From: Pseudomonas lactis
GTDB taxonomy: Bacteria > Pseudomonadota > Gammaproteobacteria > Pseudomonadales > Pseudomonadaceae
DNA: 64,000 bases
Direction of reading: 5' to 3'
Assembly: GCF_001439845.1 (NCBI RefSeq)
Contig: NZ_JYLO01000008.1
Location: 1 to 64,000, forward strand
This document shows, one piece after another, positions 35,645 to 48,403 of this stretch (its first letter is position 1; each line of letters starts with the position of its first letter). The position numbers and the translations under genes are program-made. The notes below the pieces were generated by a model, which saw only the letters and a program-made list of their open reading frames with translations, was not told the origin of the DNA and made no database searches.

Positions 35645-36319
35645 TTACAGCCAACCGTATTCAGCCATCGACAACGGATCACCATCGCCCACGATGATGT
35701 GGTCCAGCACACGCACATCCACCACATCCAGCGCCTTTTGCAGCAATTTGGTCAATTTTCGATCAGCCGCGCTGGGCTCCGCGCTCCCCGACGGGTGGTT
35801 GTGACACAGGATCAACGCCGCCGCGTTGTACGCCAAGGCGCGCTTGACCACTTGTCGCGGATAGACAATCGCAGCGTCGATAGTGCCTTGGAACATGGCC
35901 TCGAACCCCAGCACCCGATGCTTGGAATCCAGGAACAGGCAACCGAAGATCTCATGGGGCTCATGGCGCAGCAGTGCCTTGAGGTACTCGCGCACGGCCA
36001 GCGGGCTTTCCAGCACCGAGTCAGCTCGCAAGCGCTCTGCCAGGTGGCGCCGGGACATTTCCAGCACCGCCTGCAGTTGAGCGAACTTCGCCGGGCCCAG
36101 CCCCAGATGCTGGCTGAACAGCGTCTGGCTGGCCTCCAGTAACGGGCGCAGGCCACCGAATTGCGCCAACAGATGGCGCGCCAGGTCGACCGCACTTCGG
36201 CCGGCAACCCCCGTACGCAAAAAGATCGCCAACAGTTCGGCATCGGACAGGCTTGCCGCGCCGCCTTCCAACAGCTTCTCCCGCGGACGCTCCGCCACGG
36301 GCCAATCACGAATACTCAT
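35645..36319 (-). CDS. radC: RadC family JAB-domain protein
   Basis: 224 residues, usual length. N-terminal helix-hairpin region ([20 protein letters not shown]) and the MPN/JAB metal motif [16 protein letters not shown] with the preceding conserved glutamate-containing strand. Named for an early, later doubted, link to DNA repair; the actual role is unresolved. Divergent from coaBC, in the same arrangement as in other pseudomonads. Confidence 0.95.
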   Translation of the reverse strand: MSIRDWPVAERPREKLLEGGAASLSDAELLAIFLRTGVAGRSAVDLARHLLAQFGGLRPLLEASQTLFSQHLGLGPAKFAQLQAVLEMSRRHLAERLRADSVLESPLAVREYLKALLRHEPHEIFGCLFLDSKHRVLGFEAMFQGTIDAAIVYPRQVVKRALAYNAAALILCHNHPSGSAEPSAADRKLTKLLQKALDVVDVRVLDHIIVGDGDPLSMAEYGWL

Positions 36320-36461
36320 CCCACCTCCCTGTATCTGCTCCGCTGTTGCCCGGCGGGCGCTGTGTTATCGTAGGGCCCTCTTTTTTGCCGGCGATTTCAC
36401 CTGGGGAGGGGTCATCGCAGGCGTCACTGAACTGGCATCACTGAACTGGAAAGGCAAACCA

Positions 36462-37670
36462 ATGCAGCGTCTGTATCGGAAACGCATCGTTCTCGGCGTC
36501 GGCGGCGGCATTGCCGCCTACAAGAGCGCAGAGTTGGTTCGCAGGCTCCTGGACCAGGGCGCCGAAGTGCGCGTGGTCATGACCCGTGGTGGTAGCGAGT
36601 TCATCACCCCGCTGACCATGCAGGCCCTGTCCGGCCACCCGGTTCACCTCGACCTGCTGGACCCGGCAGCAGAAGCCGCCATGGGCCATATCGAACTGGC
36701 CAAATGGGCCGACCTGGTGCTGATCGCCCCGGCCACCGCCGACTTGATCGCCCGTCTGGCCCAGGGCATTGCCGATGACCTGCTCACCACCCTGGTATTG
36801 GCCACCGACGCCACCGTCGCTATCGCACCGGCCATGAACCAGGCCATGTGGCGCGACCCGGCCACCCAGGCCAATACCCAACTCCTGCAAACCCGTGGCC
36901 TCAAGGTGTTCGGCCCGGCGTCCGGCAGCCAGGCCTGCGGCGACGTCGGCCTGGGCCGCATGCTCGAAGCCACGGACCTCGCGCAGTGCGCCGCCGAGTG
37001 CTTCCAGCACCTGGCCCTGACCGGCAAGCACGTGCTGATCACCGCCGGCCCAACCCAGGAAAACATCGACCCGGTGCGCTACATCACCAACCATAGCTCA
37101 GGAAAAATGGGCTTCGCGTTGGCAGAAGCTGCGGTCGAAGCAGGCGCACGCGTCACACTGATCACCGGTCCCGTGCATCTGCCCACCCCTGATCGCGTCA
37201 CGCGAATCGACGTAGTCAGCGCTCGGGACATGTTGGCGGCCTGCGAAGCCGCCATCCCCTGCGACCTGTTTATCGCCTCGGCAGCGGTTGCGGATTACCG
37301 CCCGGAGGTCGTCGCCCCGCAGAAGCTCAAGAAAGACCCTACGAGCGGCGACGGCCTGCTCCTGCAAATGGTGCGTAACCCAGACATCCTGGCCACCATC
37401 GCTACCCGTCCAGACCGCCCGTTCAGCGTCGGCTTCGCTGCCGAGACCGAGCACCTGCTGGACTACGCCGCACGCAAACTGAAAGACAAAAACCTCGACC
37501 TGATCGTTGCCAATGATGTCGCCAACCCGAGCATCGGCTTCAACAGCGAGGAAAATGCGTGCAGCGTGATCGACCGCGAACTGCACGCCACCCTTTTCGC
37601 CCAGACCAGCAAGGGCAAGATTGCCCGCCAACTGATCTCTTTTATCGCCCAACGGCTGAACCAGGTTTAA
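36462..37670 (+). CDS. coaBC: Bifunctional phosphopantothenoylcysteine decarboxylase/synthase
   Basis: 402 residues. The N-terminal flavoprotein CoaC (1-185) has [19 protein letters not shown], the active-site His in [18 protein letters not shown] and the [14 protein letters not shown] flap cysteine. The C-terminal CoaB synthase (190-402) has [20 protein letters not shown] and the dimerisation K region KLKKD. It makes 4'-phosphopantetheine from phosphopantothenate, cysteine and CTP in CoA synthesis. dut begins 6 bp after its stop, as in many gammaproteobacteria. Confidence 0.97.
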   Translation: MQRLYRKRIVLGVGGGIAAYKSAELVRRLLDQGAEVRVVMTRGGSEFITPLTMQALSGHPVHLDLLDPAAEAAMGHIELAKWADLVLIAPATADLIARLAQGIADDLLTTLVLATDATVAIAPAMNQAMWRDPATQANTQLLQTRGLKVFGPASGSQACGDVGLGRMLEATDLAQCAAECFQHLALTGKHVLITAGPTQENIDPVRYITNHSSGKMGFALAEAAVEAGARVTLITGPVHLPTPDRVTRIDVVSARDMLAACEAAIPCDLFIASAAVADYRPEVVAPQKLKKDPTSGDGLLLQMVRNPDILATIATRPDRPFSVGFAAETEHLLDYAARKLKDKNLDLIVANDVANPSIGFNSEENACSVIDRELHATLFAQTSKGKIARQLISFIAQRLNQV

Positions 37671-37675
37671 TCTCC

Positions 37676-38131
37676 ATGCACGCTTTGCAAGCCAAGATCC
37701 TCGATCCACGCCTCGGCAACGAGTTCCCCCTGCCGGCCTACGCCACGCCGGGCTCCGCCGGCCTGGACCTGCGCGCCATGCTCAAGGAGGACACCGTCCT
37801 TGAGCCGGGCCAGACCATCCTGATTCCTACTGGCCTGTCGATCTATGTCGGCGATCCAGGCTTGGCGGCGTTGATCCTGCCGCGCTCCGGCCTGGGCCAC
37901 AAACATGGCATCGTGCTCGGCAACCTGGTCGGCCTGATCGATTCGGACTACCAGGGCGAGTTGATGGTGTCGTGCTGGAACCGTGGCCAGACTGCTTTCA
38001 ACATCGCCATCGGCGAGCGCATCGCCCAGTTGGTACTGGTGCCGGTGGTGCAGGCGCATTTTGAATTGGTGCAGGAATTTGACGAAACCCAACGCGGCGC
38101 AGGCGGTTTTGGGCATTCCGGCAGTCACTGA
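37676..38131 (+). CDS. dut: Deoxyuridine triphosphatase (dUTPase)
   Basis: 151 residues. The five dUTPase motifs are present: [48 protein letters not shown] and the C-terminal [10 protein letters not shown]. The trimeric enzyme hydrolyses dUTP to dUMP and keeps uracil out of DNA. ATG 37676 is chosen; the frame upstream overlaps coaBC. A perfect 12-bp stem follows at 38142. Confidence 0.97.
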   Translation: MHALQAKILDPRLGNEFPLPAYATPGSAGLDLRAMLKEDTVLEPGQTILIPTGLSIYVGDPGLAALILPRSGLGHKHGIVLGNLVGLIDSDYQGELMVSCWNRGQTAFNIAIGERIAQLVLVPVVQAHFELVQEFDETQRGAGGFGHSGSH

Positions 38132-38141
38132 CTAAGCTGAA

Positions 38142-38169
38142 CGTGGCCGGACGCCATCGTCCGGCCACG
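38142..38169 (+). terminator. Perfect 12-bp hairpin after dut
   Basis: CGTGGCCGGACG (38142-38153) and CGTCCGGCCACG (38158-38169) with loop CCAT. There is no T run directly after it, so it may be a transcript-end stabiliser rather than a classical terminator. The following 225 bp before algC have no convincing gene. Confidence 0.55.
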
Positions 38170-38394
38170 CGCCACCGCCCGGCTTTTCAGGATGAAGAAT
38201 GCGCGGAAATAATCATCGAGATTTCTCTAATGAAATCAAAGGACTACGTAAAAACAATGCTAAAGCCAGAGCGCCGATGGCATTTTTACACCACGAACTC
38301 TCTGCCGAAAACGCCGTCATACCCTTCAGTTTGAGCCTGCCGGCCAGCCACATCAGGCCAGCCTTGCCCCCTTTCAGATGGAGTTTCCCCCGCA

Positions 38395-39792
38395 ATGAGT
38401 ACCGCAGCCCGCGTAGCCCCGACCTTTCCCGACAGCATTTTTCGCGCCTATGACATCCGTGGCGTGGTCCCCAAGACCCTGACCGCCGAAACCGCCTACT
38501 GGATCGGCCGCGCCATCGGCTCCCAGAGCCTGGCCCAGGGCGAACCCAACGTTTCGGTAGGCCGTGACGGCCGCTTGTCCGGCCCGGAGTTGGTCGAGCA
38601 ACTGATCCAGGGCCTGGCTGACAGCGGCTGCCACGTCAGCGACGTCGGTCTGGTACCAACCCCCGCGCTGTACTACGCCGCCAACGTACTGGCGGGCAAA
38701 TCCGGGGTCATGCTTACCGGCAGCCACAATCCGTCGGACTACAACGGCTTCAAGATCGTCATCGCTGGCGACACCCTGGCCAATGAACAGATCCAGGCCC
38801 TGCACACCCGCCTGAAGACCAACGACTTGACCAGCGGCACCGGCAGCATCACCAAGGTCGATATCCTCCAGCGCTACTCCGATGAAATCACCCGCGACGT
38901 CAAGCTCGCCCGCCGCCTGAAAGTCGTGGTGGACTGCGGCAACGGCGCAGCGGGCGTGATTGCCCCGCAACTGCTCGAAGCCCTGAACTGCGAAGTGATC
39001 CCACTGTTCTGCGAAGTGGACGGCAACTTCCCCAACCATCACCCAGACCCAGGCAAGCCGGAAAACCTGGTGGACCTGATCGCCAAGGTCAAGGAAGTGG
39101 GCGCCGACGTCGGCCTGGCCTTCGATGGCGACGGCGACCGTGTAGGCGTGGTGACCGAAACCGGCGAGATCGTGTTTCCGGACCGCCTGCTGATGCTGTT
39201 TGCCCGTGACGTAGTGGCGCGCAACCCCAACGCCGAGATCATCTTCGACGTGAAATGCACTCGCCGCCTCACGCCATTGATCAAGGAATACGGCGGTCGC
39301 CCGCTAATGTGGAAGACCGGTCACTCGTTGATCAAAAAGAAAATGAAGGAAACCGGCGCGCTGTTGGCCGGCGAAATGAGCGGCCACGTGTTCTTCAAAG
39401 AGCGCTGGTTCGGGTTTGACGATGGTATTTACAGCGCCGCTCGTCTGCTGGAGATCCTCAGCAAGGAGAAATCCACGGCGCAAGAGCTGTTTCAGACCTT
39501 CCCGAATGATATTTCTACGCCTGAGATCAATATCCATGTGACCGAGGAGAGCAAATTCAGCATCATTGACGCATTGCACGATGCGCAATGGGGTGAAGGC
39601 GCCAACCTGACCACCATTGATGGTGTGCGAGTCGATTACGCCAAAGGCTGGGGCCTGGTTCGCGCGTCCAACACCACACCGGTGCTGGTCCTGCGTTTCG
39701 AGGCGGATACCGAAGCGGAGTTGCAGCGCATCAAGGACGTGTTCCACGCCCAGTTGAAACGTGTTGCCCCTGATCTCCAATTACCGTTCTGA
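38395..39792 (+). CDS. algC: Phosphomannomutase/phosphoglucomutase AlgC
   Basis: 465 residues. Phosphoserine loop LTGSHNPSDYNG (S110), metal site FDGDGDRVG, sugar loop GEMSGHVFF and phosphate-binding C-terminus RASNTTPVLVLRFEA. It converts mannose-6-P and glucose-6-P to the 1-phosphates used for alginate, LPS, Psl-type polysaccharide and rhamnolipid. Next to argB, as elsewhere in Pseudomonas. The long-form AlgC with an extra N-terminal membrane domain seen in some annotations is not present in frame here. Confidence 0.97.
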   Translation: MSTAARVAPTFPDSIFRAYDIRGVVPKTLTAETAYWIGRAIGSQSLAQGEPNVSVGRDGRLSGPELVEQLIQGLADSGCHVSDVGLVPTPALYYAANVLAGKSGVMLTGSHNPSDYNGFKIVIAGDTLANEQIQALHTRLKTNDLTSGTGSITKVDILQRYSDEITRDVKLARRLKVVVDCGNGAAGVIAPQLLEALNCEVIPLFCEVDGNFPNHHPDPGKPENLVDLIAKVKEVGADVGLAFDGDGDRVGVVTETGEIVFPDRLLMLFARDVVARNPNAEIIFDVKCTRRLTPLIKEYGGRPLMWKTGHSLIKKKMKETGALLAGEMSGHVFFKERWFGFDDGIYSAARLLEILSKEKSTAQELFQTFPNDISTPEINIHVTEESKFSIIDALHDAQWGEGANLTTIDGVRVDYAKGWGLVRASNTTPVLVLRFEADTEAELQRIKDVFHAQLKRVAPDLQLPF

Positions 39793-39812
39793 TTTTTTGC
39801 CCGGAGCCCTGA

Positions 39813-40718
<906 letters not shown>

Positions 40719-40730
40719 TCGCCGCAAAGC

Positions 40731-40768
40731 AAAAGGCCCCGCTCAATTGAATTGAGCGGGGCCTTTTG
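40731..40768 (+). terminator. Rho-independent terminator of argB
   Basis: AAAAGGCCCCGCTCAATT (40731-40748) pairs with ATTGAGCGGGGCCTTTT ending at 40767, a long stem flanked by A and T runs. Confidence 0.92.
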
Positions 40769-40785
40769 TTTGTACACAGTTCAAA

Positions 40786-40874
40786 TGTGGGAGCTGGCTT
40801 GCCTGCGATGACGGCAGTACATTCAAAAATGCACCGCCTGACACACCGCTATCGCGGGCAAGCCTGCTCCCACA
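40786..40874. repeat. REPIN (inverted REP pair)
   Basis: TGTGGGAGCTGGCTTGCCTG at 40786 and a slightly diverged inverse copy (GCGGGCAAGCCTGCTCCCAC) ending at 40874, between the argB terminator and pyrE. Confidence 0.8.
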
Positions 40875-40884
40875 GGGGTCAGTG

Positions 40885-41529
40885 TCAGACGCCAAACTGC
40901 TCGCGGTATGCACGCACAGCTGGCAAATGCTGCTTGAGCTGCGGGTCATCTTCCAGGAACTGCAACACCTGGTTCAACGACACGATGCTCACCACCGGAA
41001 TGCCGAAATCGCGCTCCACTTCCTGGATCGCCGACAACTCACCGTTGCCGCGCTCCTGGCGGTTCAAGGCGATCAGCACACCGGCAGCCTTGGCGCCGTC
41101 CTGGGAAGCAATGATCTGCATCACTTCACGGATCGCAGTACCCGCGGTGATCACGTCATCGATGATCAGCACATCGCCGGTCAATGGCGCGCCGACCAGG
41201 CTCCCGCCTTCACCATGGGCCTTGGCTTCCTTACGGTTGAAACACCACGGCAAGTCCTGCCCGTGATGCTCCGCCAGGGCGACCGCCGTCGCCGCAGCCA
41301 GGGGAATACCCTTGTAGGCCGGGCCAAAGAGTACGTCGAAGGAAATACCGCTCTCAACGATGGCTGCCGCATAGAAACGGCCCAGCTGAGCCAGGGCCGA
41401 ACCTGAGTTGAACAGGCCCGCATTGAAGAAGTACGGGCTGGTGCGCCCGGACTTGAGGGTGAACTCACCGAAGCGTAAAACGCCGCGATCGATGGCAAAA
41501 CGAATGAAATCGCGCTGATACGCCTGCAT
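40885..41529 (-). CDS. pyrE: Orotate phosphoribosyltransferase
   Basis: 214 residues from ATG 41529. [46 protein letters not shown] and the PRPP motif [14 protein letters not shown] are PyrE signatures. It makes OMP from orotate and PRPP in UMP synthesis. Divergent from crc across 82 bp, the conserved Pseudomonas pyrE-crc arrangement. Confidence 0.97.
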   Translation of the reverse strand: MQAYQRDFIRFAIDRGVLRFGEFTLKSGRTSPYFFNAGLFNSGSALAQLGRFYAAAIVESGISFDVLFGPAYKGIPLAAATAVALAEHHGQDLPWCFNRKEAKAHGEGGSLVGAPLTGDVLIIDDVITAGTAIREVMQIIASQDGAKAAGVLIALNRQERGNGELSAIQEVERDFGIPVVSIVSLNQVLQFLEDDPQLKQHLPAVRAYREQFGV

Positions 41530-41611
41530 GAAAAAAGCCTCAGATACCACGGATTTAGCTAATTGGGTGGACGGCGTGTATCATACACGCACGCGATTTT
41601 TGGGGCCATTT

Positions 41612-42391
41612 ATGCGGATCATCAGTGTGAACGTTAATGGTATTCAGGCTGCAGTCGAGCGTGGTTTGCTCAGTTGGCTGCAAGCACAGAATGCCGACGT
41701 CATCTGCCTGCAGGACACCCGTGCCTCCGCCTTTGAACTGGACGACCCAGCCTTCCAACTGGATGGCTACTTCCTTTATGCCTGCGATGCCGAAGTGCCC
41801 ACCCAAGGTGGCGTGGCTTTGTACTCGCGGTTGCAACCCAAGGCGGTCATCAGCGGCCTCGGCTTCGAGACAGCCGACCGCTACGGGCGTTACCTGCAAG
41901 CCGATTTCGACAAGGTCAGCATCGCGACCTTGCTGCTTCCTTCCGGGCAGAACGGCGATGAAGACTTGAACCAGAAATTCAAGCTAATGGACGATTTCGC
42001 CCGTTACTTGGATAAACAGCGACGCAAACGTCGCGAGTACATTTATTGTGGCTCGCTGTACGTGGCGCAACAGAAGCTGGATATCAAGAACTGGCGCGAC
42101 AGCCAGCAATCCCCAGGTTTCCTGGCGCCGGAACGCGCCTGGATGGACGAGATTGTCGGCAACATGGGCTATGTCGATGCCCTGCGCGAAGTCAGCCGCG
42201 AAGGCGACCAGTACAGCTGGTGGCCGGATAACGAACAGGCTGAGATGCTCAACCTGGGCTGGCGTTTCGACTACCAGCTGCTGACCCCGGGCCTGCGCCG
42301 GTTCGTGCGCAGTGCACGCCTGCCGCGCCAGCCGCGCTTCTCGCAGCACGCGCCGCTGATCGTGGACTACGACTGGACATTGACCATCTGA
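41612..42391 (+). CDS. crc: Catabolite repression control protein Crc
   Basis: 259 residues, the Pseudomonas length. Exonuclease/endonuclease/phosphatase fold: MRIISVNVNGIQAAVERGLL, VICLQDTRAS (where true exonuclease III has QE) and FSQHAPLIVDYDW. Crc has lost nuclease activity and acts with Hfq to block translation of catabolic mRNAs carrying A-rich motifs, counteracted by CrcZ-type RNAs. ATG 41612 is the start; the frame reaches 41528 without a ribosome site. Confidence 0.97.
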   Translation: MRIISVNVNGIQAAVERGLLSWLQAQNADVICLQDTRASAFELDDPAFQLDGYFLYACDAEVPTQGGVALYSRLQPKAVISGLGFETADRYGRYLQADFDKVSIATLLLPSGQNGDEDLNQKFKLMDDFARYLDKQRRKRREYIYCGSLYVAQQKLDIKNWRDSQQSPGFLAPERAWMDEIVGNMGYVDALREVSREGDQYSWWPDNEQAEMLNLGWRFDYQLLTPGLRRFVRSARLPRQPRFSQHAPLIVDYDWTLTI

Positions 42392-42407
42392 GGTCATTCT
42401 CCAGGCA

Positions 42408-42438
42408 CAAAAAAACCGACAGTGATGTCGGTTTTTTT
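42408..42438. terminator. Bidirectional terminator between crc and the DUF4870 gene
   Basis: ACCGACA-GTGA-TGTCGGT (42415-42432) flanked by AAAAAAA and TTTTTTT. Confidence 0.9.
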
Positions 42439-42450
42439 GTGGCCGCTCGG

Positions 42451-42819
42451 TTACTTGACCAGGCGCCAGGTCCACGGATACCGGTAGGCAATGCCTTTGT
42501 TGGCCTTGATACCGGCGATGATCGTGAGTATCAACGCCCCGATCACCAGCACGGTCATCAGCAAGAAGCCGACCACCACGAAGCCCAGCAGCAGGCACAC
42601 CAGCCAGGCGATCGCCACGGTGATCTGGAAATTCAGCGCCTCCTTGCCCTGGTCATCGACGAGCGGGTCCATGTCCTTCTTGAACTGCCACAGGATCAAC
42701 GGCCCCAGCAAGCTGCCGAAGGGGAATACCAACCCCAGGAATGCCGCGAAATGACACAACATTGCCCACTGGCGTACTTCCTTGGACGGTGCCGGAACCG
42801 GCAACTGGCTGTCATTCAT
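42451..42819 (-). CDS. DUF4870 small membrane protein
   Basis: 122 residues from ATG 42819 (GGAGAAG upstream). After a charged N-terminus it has WAMLCHFAAFLGLVFPFG, ILWQFKKDMDPLVDDQGKEA and two C-terminal membrane helices (AIAWLVCLLLGFVVVGFLL and LVIGALILTIIAGIKAN), the DUF4870 (Tic20-like) pattern. Function unknown. Twenty-two bp downstream of rph on the same strand, so probably co-transcribed. Confidence 0.9.
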   Translation of the reverse strand: MNDSQLPVPAPSKEVRQWAMLCHFAAFLGLVFPFGSLLGPLILWQFKKDMDPLVDDQGKEALNFQITVAIAWLVCLLLGFVVVGFLLMTVLVIGALILTIIAGIKANKGIAYRYPWTWRLVK

Positions 42820-42841
42820 GGCGCTTCTCCTTGGGGCCGGC

Positions 42842-43564
42842 TCAGTCAGCCAGCGCGGCGTTCTGCAATTCAAAAATTTCGGTCATGCCCTTCTGGGCCA
42901 AGGCCAGCATGGCGTTCAGCTCAGCCGGCTGGAATGGCGCGCCTTCGGCAGTGCCCTGCACTTCAATGAAACCACCGGTGCTGGTCATGACCACGTTGAG
43001 GTCGGTCTCGGCGGCCGAGTCTTCCAGGTAGTCCAGGTCCAGCACAGGCTCGCCCTGGTACATGCCAACCGACACAGCGGCGATCATCTGCTTGAGCGGG
43101 TCACCCGCTTTCAGGCCGCCACGCTTCTTGATCACTTTCAAAGCGTCAACCAGGGCCACCATGGCGCCGGTAATGGATGCCGTGCGGGTACCGCCGTCAG
43201 CCTGGATCACGTCGCAGTCAACATAGAGGGTGACGTCACCCAGCTTGGACATATCCAAAGCGGCACGCAGGGAACGACCGATCAAGCGCTGGATTTCCAG
43301 GGTGCGCCCGCCTTGCTTGCCACGGCTGGCTTCACGCTGGTTACGCTCGCCAGTGGCGCGCGGCAGCATGCCATATTCAGCGGTCAACCAACCCTGGCCC
43401 TGGCCCTTGAGGAAGCGCGGCACGCCGTTTTCGACGCTGACAGTGCAGATGACCTTGGTATCGCCAAACTCGACCAGTACAGATCCCTCGGCGTGTTTGG
43501 TGTAGTTGCGGGTGATGCGGATCGAGCGGAGCTGATCGGCAGCGCGACCACTTGGACGTTTCAT
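42842..43564 (-). CDS. rph: Ribonuclease PH
   Basis: 240 residues from ATG 43564. [20 protein letters not shown] at the N-terminus, [40 protein letters not shown] and [18 protein letters not shown] are RNase PH signatures with the phosphate-binding arginines. It trims tRNA 3' ends phosphorolytically. Divergent from yicC. Confidence 0.97.
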   Translation of the reverse strand: MKRPSGRAADQLRSIRITRNYTKHAEGSVLVEFGDTKVICTVSVENGVPRFLKGQGQGWLTAEYGMLPRATGERNQREASRGKQGGRTLEIQRLIGRSLRAALDMSKLGDVTLYVDCDVIQADGGTRTASITGAMVALVDALKVIKKRGGLKAGDPLKQMIAAVSVGMYQGEPVLDLDYLEDSAAETDLNVVMTSTGGFIEVQGTAEGAPFQPAELNAMLALAQKGMTEIFELQNAALAD

Positions 43565-43706
43565 AGGGGATACCTGTACTGAGGACGAAAAACTGCCGAG
43601 CATTATAGAGCCGCAAGCCGGTTCGAGGCACTTCTAAAAAATCCGGTTACTAATGCCCGTGTTTGGGTGCCCCCTCCCACTGCGCTACAATCCTGCGCCT
43701 CCAGAC

Positions 43707-43806
43707 GGTAGGAGCGAGCTTGCTCGCGAAAAACGTCAACGATTACGGGGCCTTCCTGATTCAACGCGGTGCCCTTGCGTTCTTCGCCAGCCAGCTCGCT
43801 CCTACA
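43707..43806. repeat. REPIN of the TGTAGGAGCG family, one arm degenerate
   Basis: GGTAGGAGCGAGCTTGCTCG at 43707 and GCCAGCTCGCTCCTACA-type inverse ending at 43806 (CCAG in place of the usual AGCA). It lies in the rph-yicC divergent region, so any yicC promoter must be squeezed into 45 bp or lie upstream of the repeat. Confidence 0.8.
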
Positions 43807-43850
43807 GGTCGGCCTGGTCAATTTCTATTTATCCAACGCGAGGTACCTCC

Positions 43851-45345
<1,495 letters not shown>

Positions 45346-45413
45346 TTGGCTCTTCCCAAAACAGCTGCAAGGGCCTTACATTGGCACTTGTAGCGGTTTT
45401 GCGAAGGCCTGCC

Positions 45414-45450
45414 AAAAATCAGCGCTTCCCTAAACGCTGGTGATTTTTTA
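45414..45450 (+). terminator. Terminator-like hairpin between gmk and rpoZ
   Basis: AAATCAGCG (45416-45424) can pair with CGCTGGTGATTT (45435-45446, one bulge), followed by TTTTTT. It would separate yicC-gmk from rpoZ-spoT. Confidence 0.65.
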
Positions 45451-45512
45451 AACTGCTCAGTCCGCTCGCCCAACCGGGCAGCGCGCATCTTGCATTCGCT
45501 CCGAGGAATACC

Positions 45513-45776
45513 ATGGCCCGCGTAACCGTTGAAGACTGCCTAGAACACGTGGATAACCGCTTTGAGCTGGTCATGCTCTCTACCAAGCGTGCCCGTCAAC
45601 TGGCCACTGGCGGCAAAGAGCCCCTGGTCCAGTGGGAAAACGACAAGCCTACCGTTGTAGCCCTGCGTGAAATCGCTGAAGGCCTGATGAGCTACGAGTT
45701 CATCGCCAACGCCGAAATCGTTGAAGACGAACCGCTGTTTGCAGCGTTCGAAGGCGAGTCCAACGAGGACGTCTAA
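45513..45776 (+). CDS. rpoZ: RNA polymerase omega subunit
   Basis: 87 residues. [40 protein letters not shown] and [18 protein letters not shown] are canonical omega sequences. Omega helps beta-prime fold and forms part of a ppGpp site in proteobacteria, fitting its place before spoT. Confidence 0.98.
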   Translation: MARVTVEDCLEHVDNRFELVMLSTKRARQLATGGKEPLVQWENDKPTVVALREIAEGLMSYEFIANAEIVEDEPLFAAFEGESNEDV

Positions 45777-45836
45777 GCCTATGCCTGGTCGACGTAGCAC
45801 GGCGCGGGGTCACAGCCATCGGCAGGAGTTCACACT

Positions 45837-47942
45837 TTGCCGAGCATAGACGCCCTCGCCGATCGCTTATCGGCCTACCTCGGCGCCGACCAGGTCAACC
45901 TGGTTCGCCGAGCGTATTTCTACGCCGAACAAGCCCACGACGGCCAACGCCGCCGTAGCGGCGAGGCGTATGTCACCCATCCTCTTGCGGTGGCTAATAT
46001 TCTTGCCGACATGCACATGGACCATCAGAGCCTGATGGCCGCGATGCTGCATGACGTGATCGAAGACACCGGCATTGCCAAGGAAGCGCTCAGTGCGCAA
46101 TTTGGCGAAACCGTGGCCGAACTGGTCGACGGGGTCAGCAAGCTGACCCAGATGAACTTCGAGACCAAGGCCGAAGCCCAGGCGGAAAACTTCCAGAAAA
46201 TGGCCATGGCCATGGCCCGAGACATTCGGGTGATCCTGGTCAAGCTGGCCGACCGGCTGCACAACATGCGCACGCTGGAAGTGCTGTCCGGCGAAAAACG
46301 CCGGCGCATCGCCAAGGAAACCCTGGAAATCTATGCGCCCATCGCCAACCGGCTGGGCATGCACGCCATTCGTATCGAATTCGAAGACCTTGGCTTTAAA
46401 GCCATGCACCCCATGCGCTCGGCGCGCATCTACCAGGCGGTCAAGCGCGCACGGGGCAACCGCAAGGAAATCGTCAACAAGATCGAAGAGTCCCTGAGCC
46501 ATTGCCTGGCGATCGACGAGATCGAGGGCGAGGTCAGCGGCCGGCAGAAGCACATATATGGCATCTACAAGAAGATGCGCGGCAAGCGTCGGGCCTTCAA
46601 CGAGATCATGGACGTGTATGCGTTCCGGATCATCGTCGACAAGGTCGATACCTGCTACCGCGTACTGGGTGCTGTACACAATTTGTACAAACCCCTGCCA
46701 GGCCGCTTCAAGGACTACATCGCAATTCCCAAGGCCAACGGCTACCAGTCGCTGCATACCACCCTGTTTGGCATGCACGGGGTGCCGATCGAGATCCAGA
46801 TCCGCACCCGCGAAATGGAAGAGATGGCCAACAACGGCATCGCCGCCCACTGGCTGTACAAATCCAGCGGCGACGAGCAGCCCAAAGGCACCCATGCCCG
46901 TGCGCGCCAATGGGTCAAGGGCGTGCTGGAAATGCAACAACGTGCCGGCAACTCCCTGGAATTTATCGAAAGCGTGAAGATCGACCTGTTCCCGGACGAG
47001 GTCTACGTGTTCACGCCTAAAGGTCGGATCATGGAGCTGCCTAAAGGCTCCACGGCGGTCGACTTTGCCTACGCAGTGCACACCGATGTCGGCAACAGCT
47101 GCATCGCCTGTCGCATCAACCGGCGCCTGGCCCCGCTGTCCGAACCGCTGCAAAGCGGTTCCACGGTGGAGATCGTCAGCGCACCGGGCGCTCGCCCGAA
47201 CCCGGCCTGGCTCAACTTTGTGGTCACCGGCAAGGCACGTACGCATATTCGCCACGCGCTGAAATTGCAGCGCCGCTCCGAGTCCATCAGCCTGGGCGAA
47301 CGCCTGCTGAACAAGGTACTCAACGGCTTCGACAGCGCCCTGGACAAGATCCCGCAAGAGCGCGTGCAAGCGATGCTCCACGAGTACCGCCAGGAAACCA
47401 TCGAAGACCTGCTGGAAGACATCGGTCTGGGCAACCGCATGGCCTACGTGGTTGCGCGCCGCCTGCTGGGCGAAGGCGAACAGCTGCCGAGCCCGGAAGG
47501 CCCGCTGGCGATTCGCGGCACCGAGGGCCTGGTGCTCAGCTACGCCAAATGTTGCACGCCGATCCCGGGCGACCCGATTGTCGGCCACTTGTCCGCAGGC
47601 AAAGGCATGGTGGTGCACCTGGACAACTGCCGCAACATCACCGAAATCCGCCACAACCCGGAAAAATGCATCCAGCTCTCGTGGGCCAAGGATGTCACCG
47701 GCGAATTCAACGTCGAGCTGCGGGTGGAGCTGGAACACCAGCGCGGCCTGATCGCCCTGCTGGCCAGCAGCGTCAACGCCGCCGACGGCAATATCGAGAA
47801 AATCAGCATGGACGAACGCGATGGTCGCATCAGCGTGGTCCAACTGGTGGTCAGCGTGCACGACCGCGTGCACCTGGCCCGCGTGATCAAAAAGTTGCGC
47901 GCCTTGACCGGTGTGATCCGCATCACCCGCATGCGTGCATAA
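45837..47942 (+). CDS. spoT: Bifunctional (p)ppGpp synthase/hydrolase SpoT
   Basis: 701 residues. HD hydrolase with HDVIEDTG (H72-D73); synthetase domain with RFKDYIAIPKANGYQSLHT (the RFKD form of hydrolase-competent enzymes), then TGS (VYVFTPKGRIMELPKGSTAV), zinc-finger-like/helical part with KCCTPIPGD, and ACT at the C-terminus. The start is a TTG at 45837 with CAGGAG upstream. It sets (p)ppGpp levels in response to starvation other than for amino acids. Confidence 0.97.
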   Translation: MPSIDALADRLSAYLGADQVNLVRRAYFYAEQAHDGQRRRSGEAYVTHPLAVANILADMHMDHQSLMAAMLHDVIEDTGIAKEALSAQFGETVAELVDGVSKLTQMNFETKAEAQAENFQKMAMAMARDIRVILVKLADRLHNMRTLEVLSGEKRRRIAKETLEIYAPIANRLGMHAIRIEFEDLGFKAMHPMRSARIYQAVKRARGNRKEIVNKIEESLSHCLAIDEIEGEVSGRQKHIYGIYKKMRGKRRAFNEIMDVYAFRIIVDKVDTCYRVLGAVHNLYKPLPGRFKDYIAIPKANGYQSLHTTLFGMHGVPIEIQIRTREMEEMANNGIAAHWLYKSSGDEQPKGTHARARQWVKGVLEMQQRAGNSLEFIESVKIDLFPDEVYVFTPKGRIMELPKGSTAVDFAYAVHTDVGNSCIACRINRRLAPLSEPLQSGSTVEIVSAPGARPNPAWLNFVVTGKARTHIRHALKLQRRSESISLGERLLNKVLNGFDSALDKIPQERVQAMLHEYRQETIEDLLEDIGLGNRMAYVVARRLLGEGEQLPSPEGPLAIRGTEGLVLSYAKCCTPIPGDPIVGHLSAGKGMVVHLDNCRNITEIRHNPEKCIQLSWAKDVTGEFNVELRVELEHQRGLIALLASSVNAADGNIEKISMDERDGRISVVQLVVSVHDRVHLARVIKKLRALTGVIRITRMRA

Positions 47943-47966
47943 CCGATCCATTACAAGGAGTCATTC

Positions 47967-48347
47967 ATGACCAAGACAGTTATCACCAGCGATAAAGCTC
48001 CAGCTGCCATCGGCACTTATTCCCAGGCGATCAAGGCGGGCAACACCGTCTACATGTCCGGCCAGATCCCGCTGGACCCAAAGACCATGGAACTGGTTGA
48101 AGGCTTCGAAGCCCAGACCGTACAGGTCTTTGAAAACCTCAAGTCCGTGGCTGAAGCTGCCGGCGGTTCGTTCAAGGACATCGTCAAGCTGAACATCTTC
48201 CTCACTGACCTCAGCCACTTCGCCAAGGTCAACGAGATCATGGGCAAGTACTTCGAACAACCTTACCCAGCCCGCGCCGCCATCGGCGTTGCCGCCTTGC
48301 CAAAGGGCGCACAGGTTGAGATGGACGCCATTCTGGTCATCGAGTAA
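47967..48347 (+). CDS. ridA: RidA enamine/imine deaminase
   Basis: 126 residues, the canonical Rid[38 protein letters not shown], and [20 protein letters not shown] with the substrate-binding arginine. It removes reactive 2-aminoacrylate formed by PLP enzymes. Twenty-four bp after spoT, as in P. aeruginosa. Distinct from the dad-cluster RidA at 21766. Confidence 0.96.
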   Translation: MTKTVITSDKAPAAIGTYSQAIKAGNTVYMSGQIPLDPKTMELVEGFEAQTVQVFENLKSVAEAAGGSFKDIVKLNIFLTDLSHFAKVNEIMGKYFEQPYPARAAIGVAALPKGAQVEMDAILVIE

Positions 48348-48403
48348 AACACCCGGCGCAGCCCCAACAGGCTGCGCCGACTTCGTTTCAGAAGGATTTC
48401 GTA

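Noticed and set aside
45867..47951. 694-codon frame antisense to spoT
   Set aside because: His/Val/Asp-rich translation typical of antisense frames in high-GC genes; spoT on the other strand has all family motifs.
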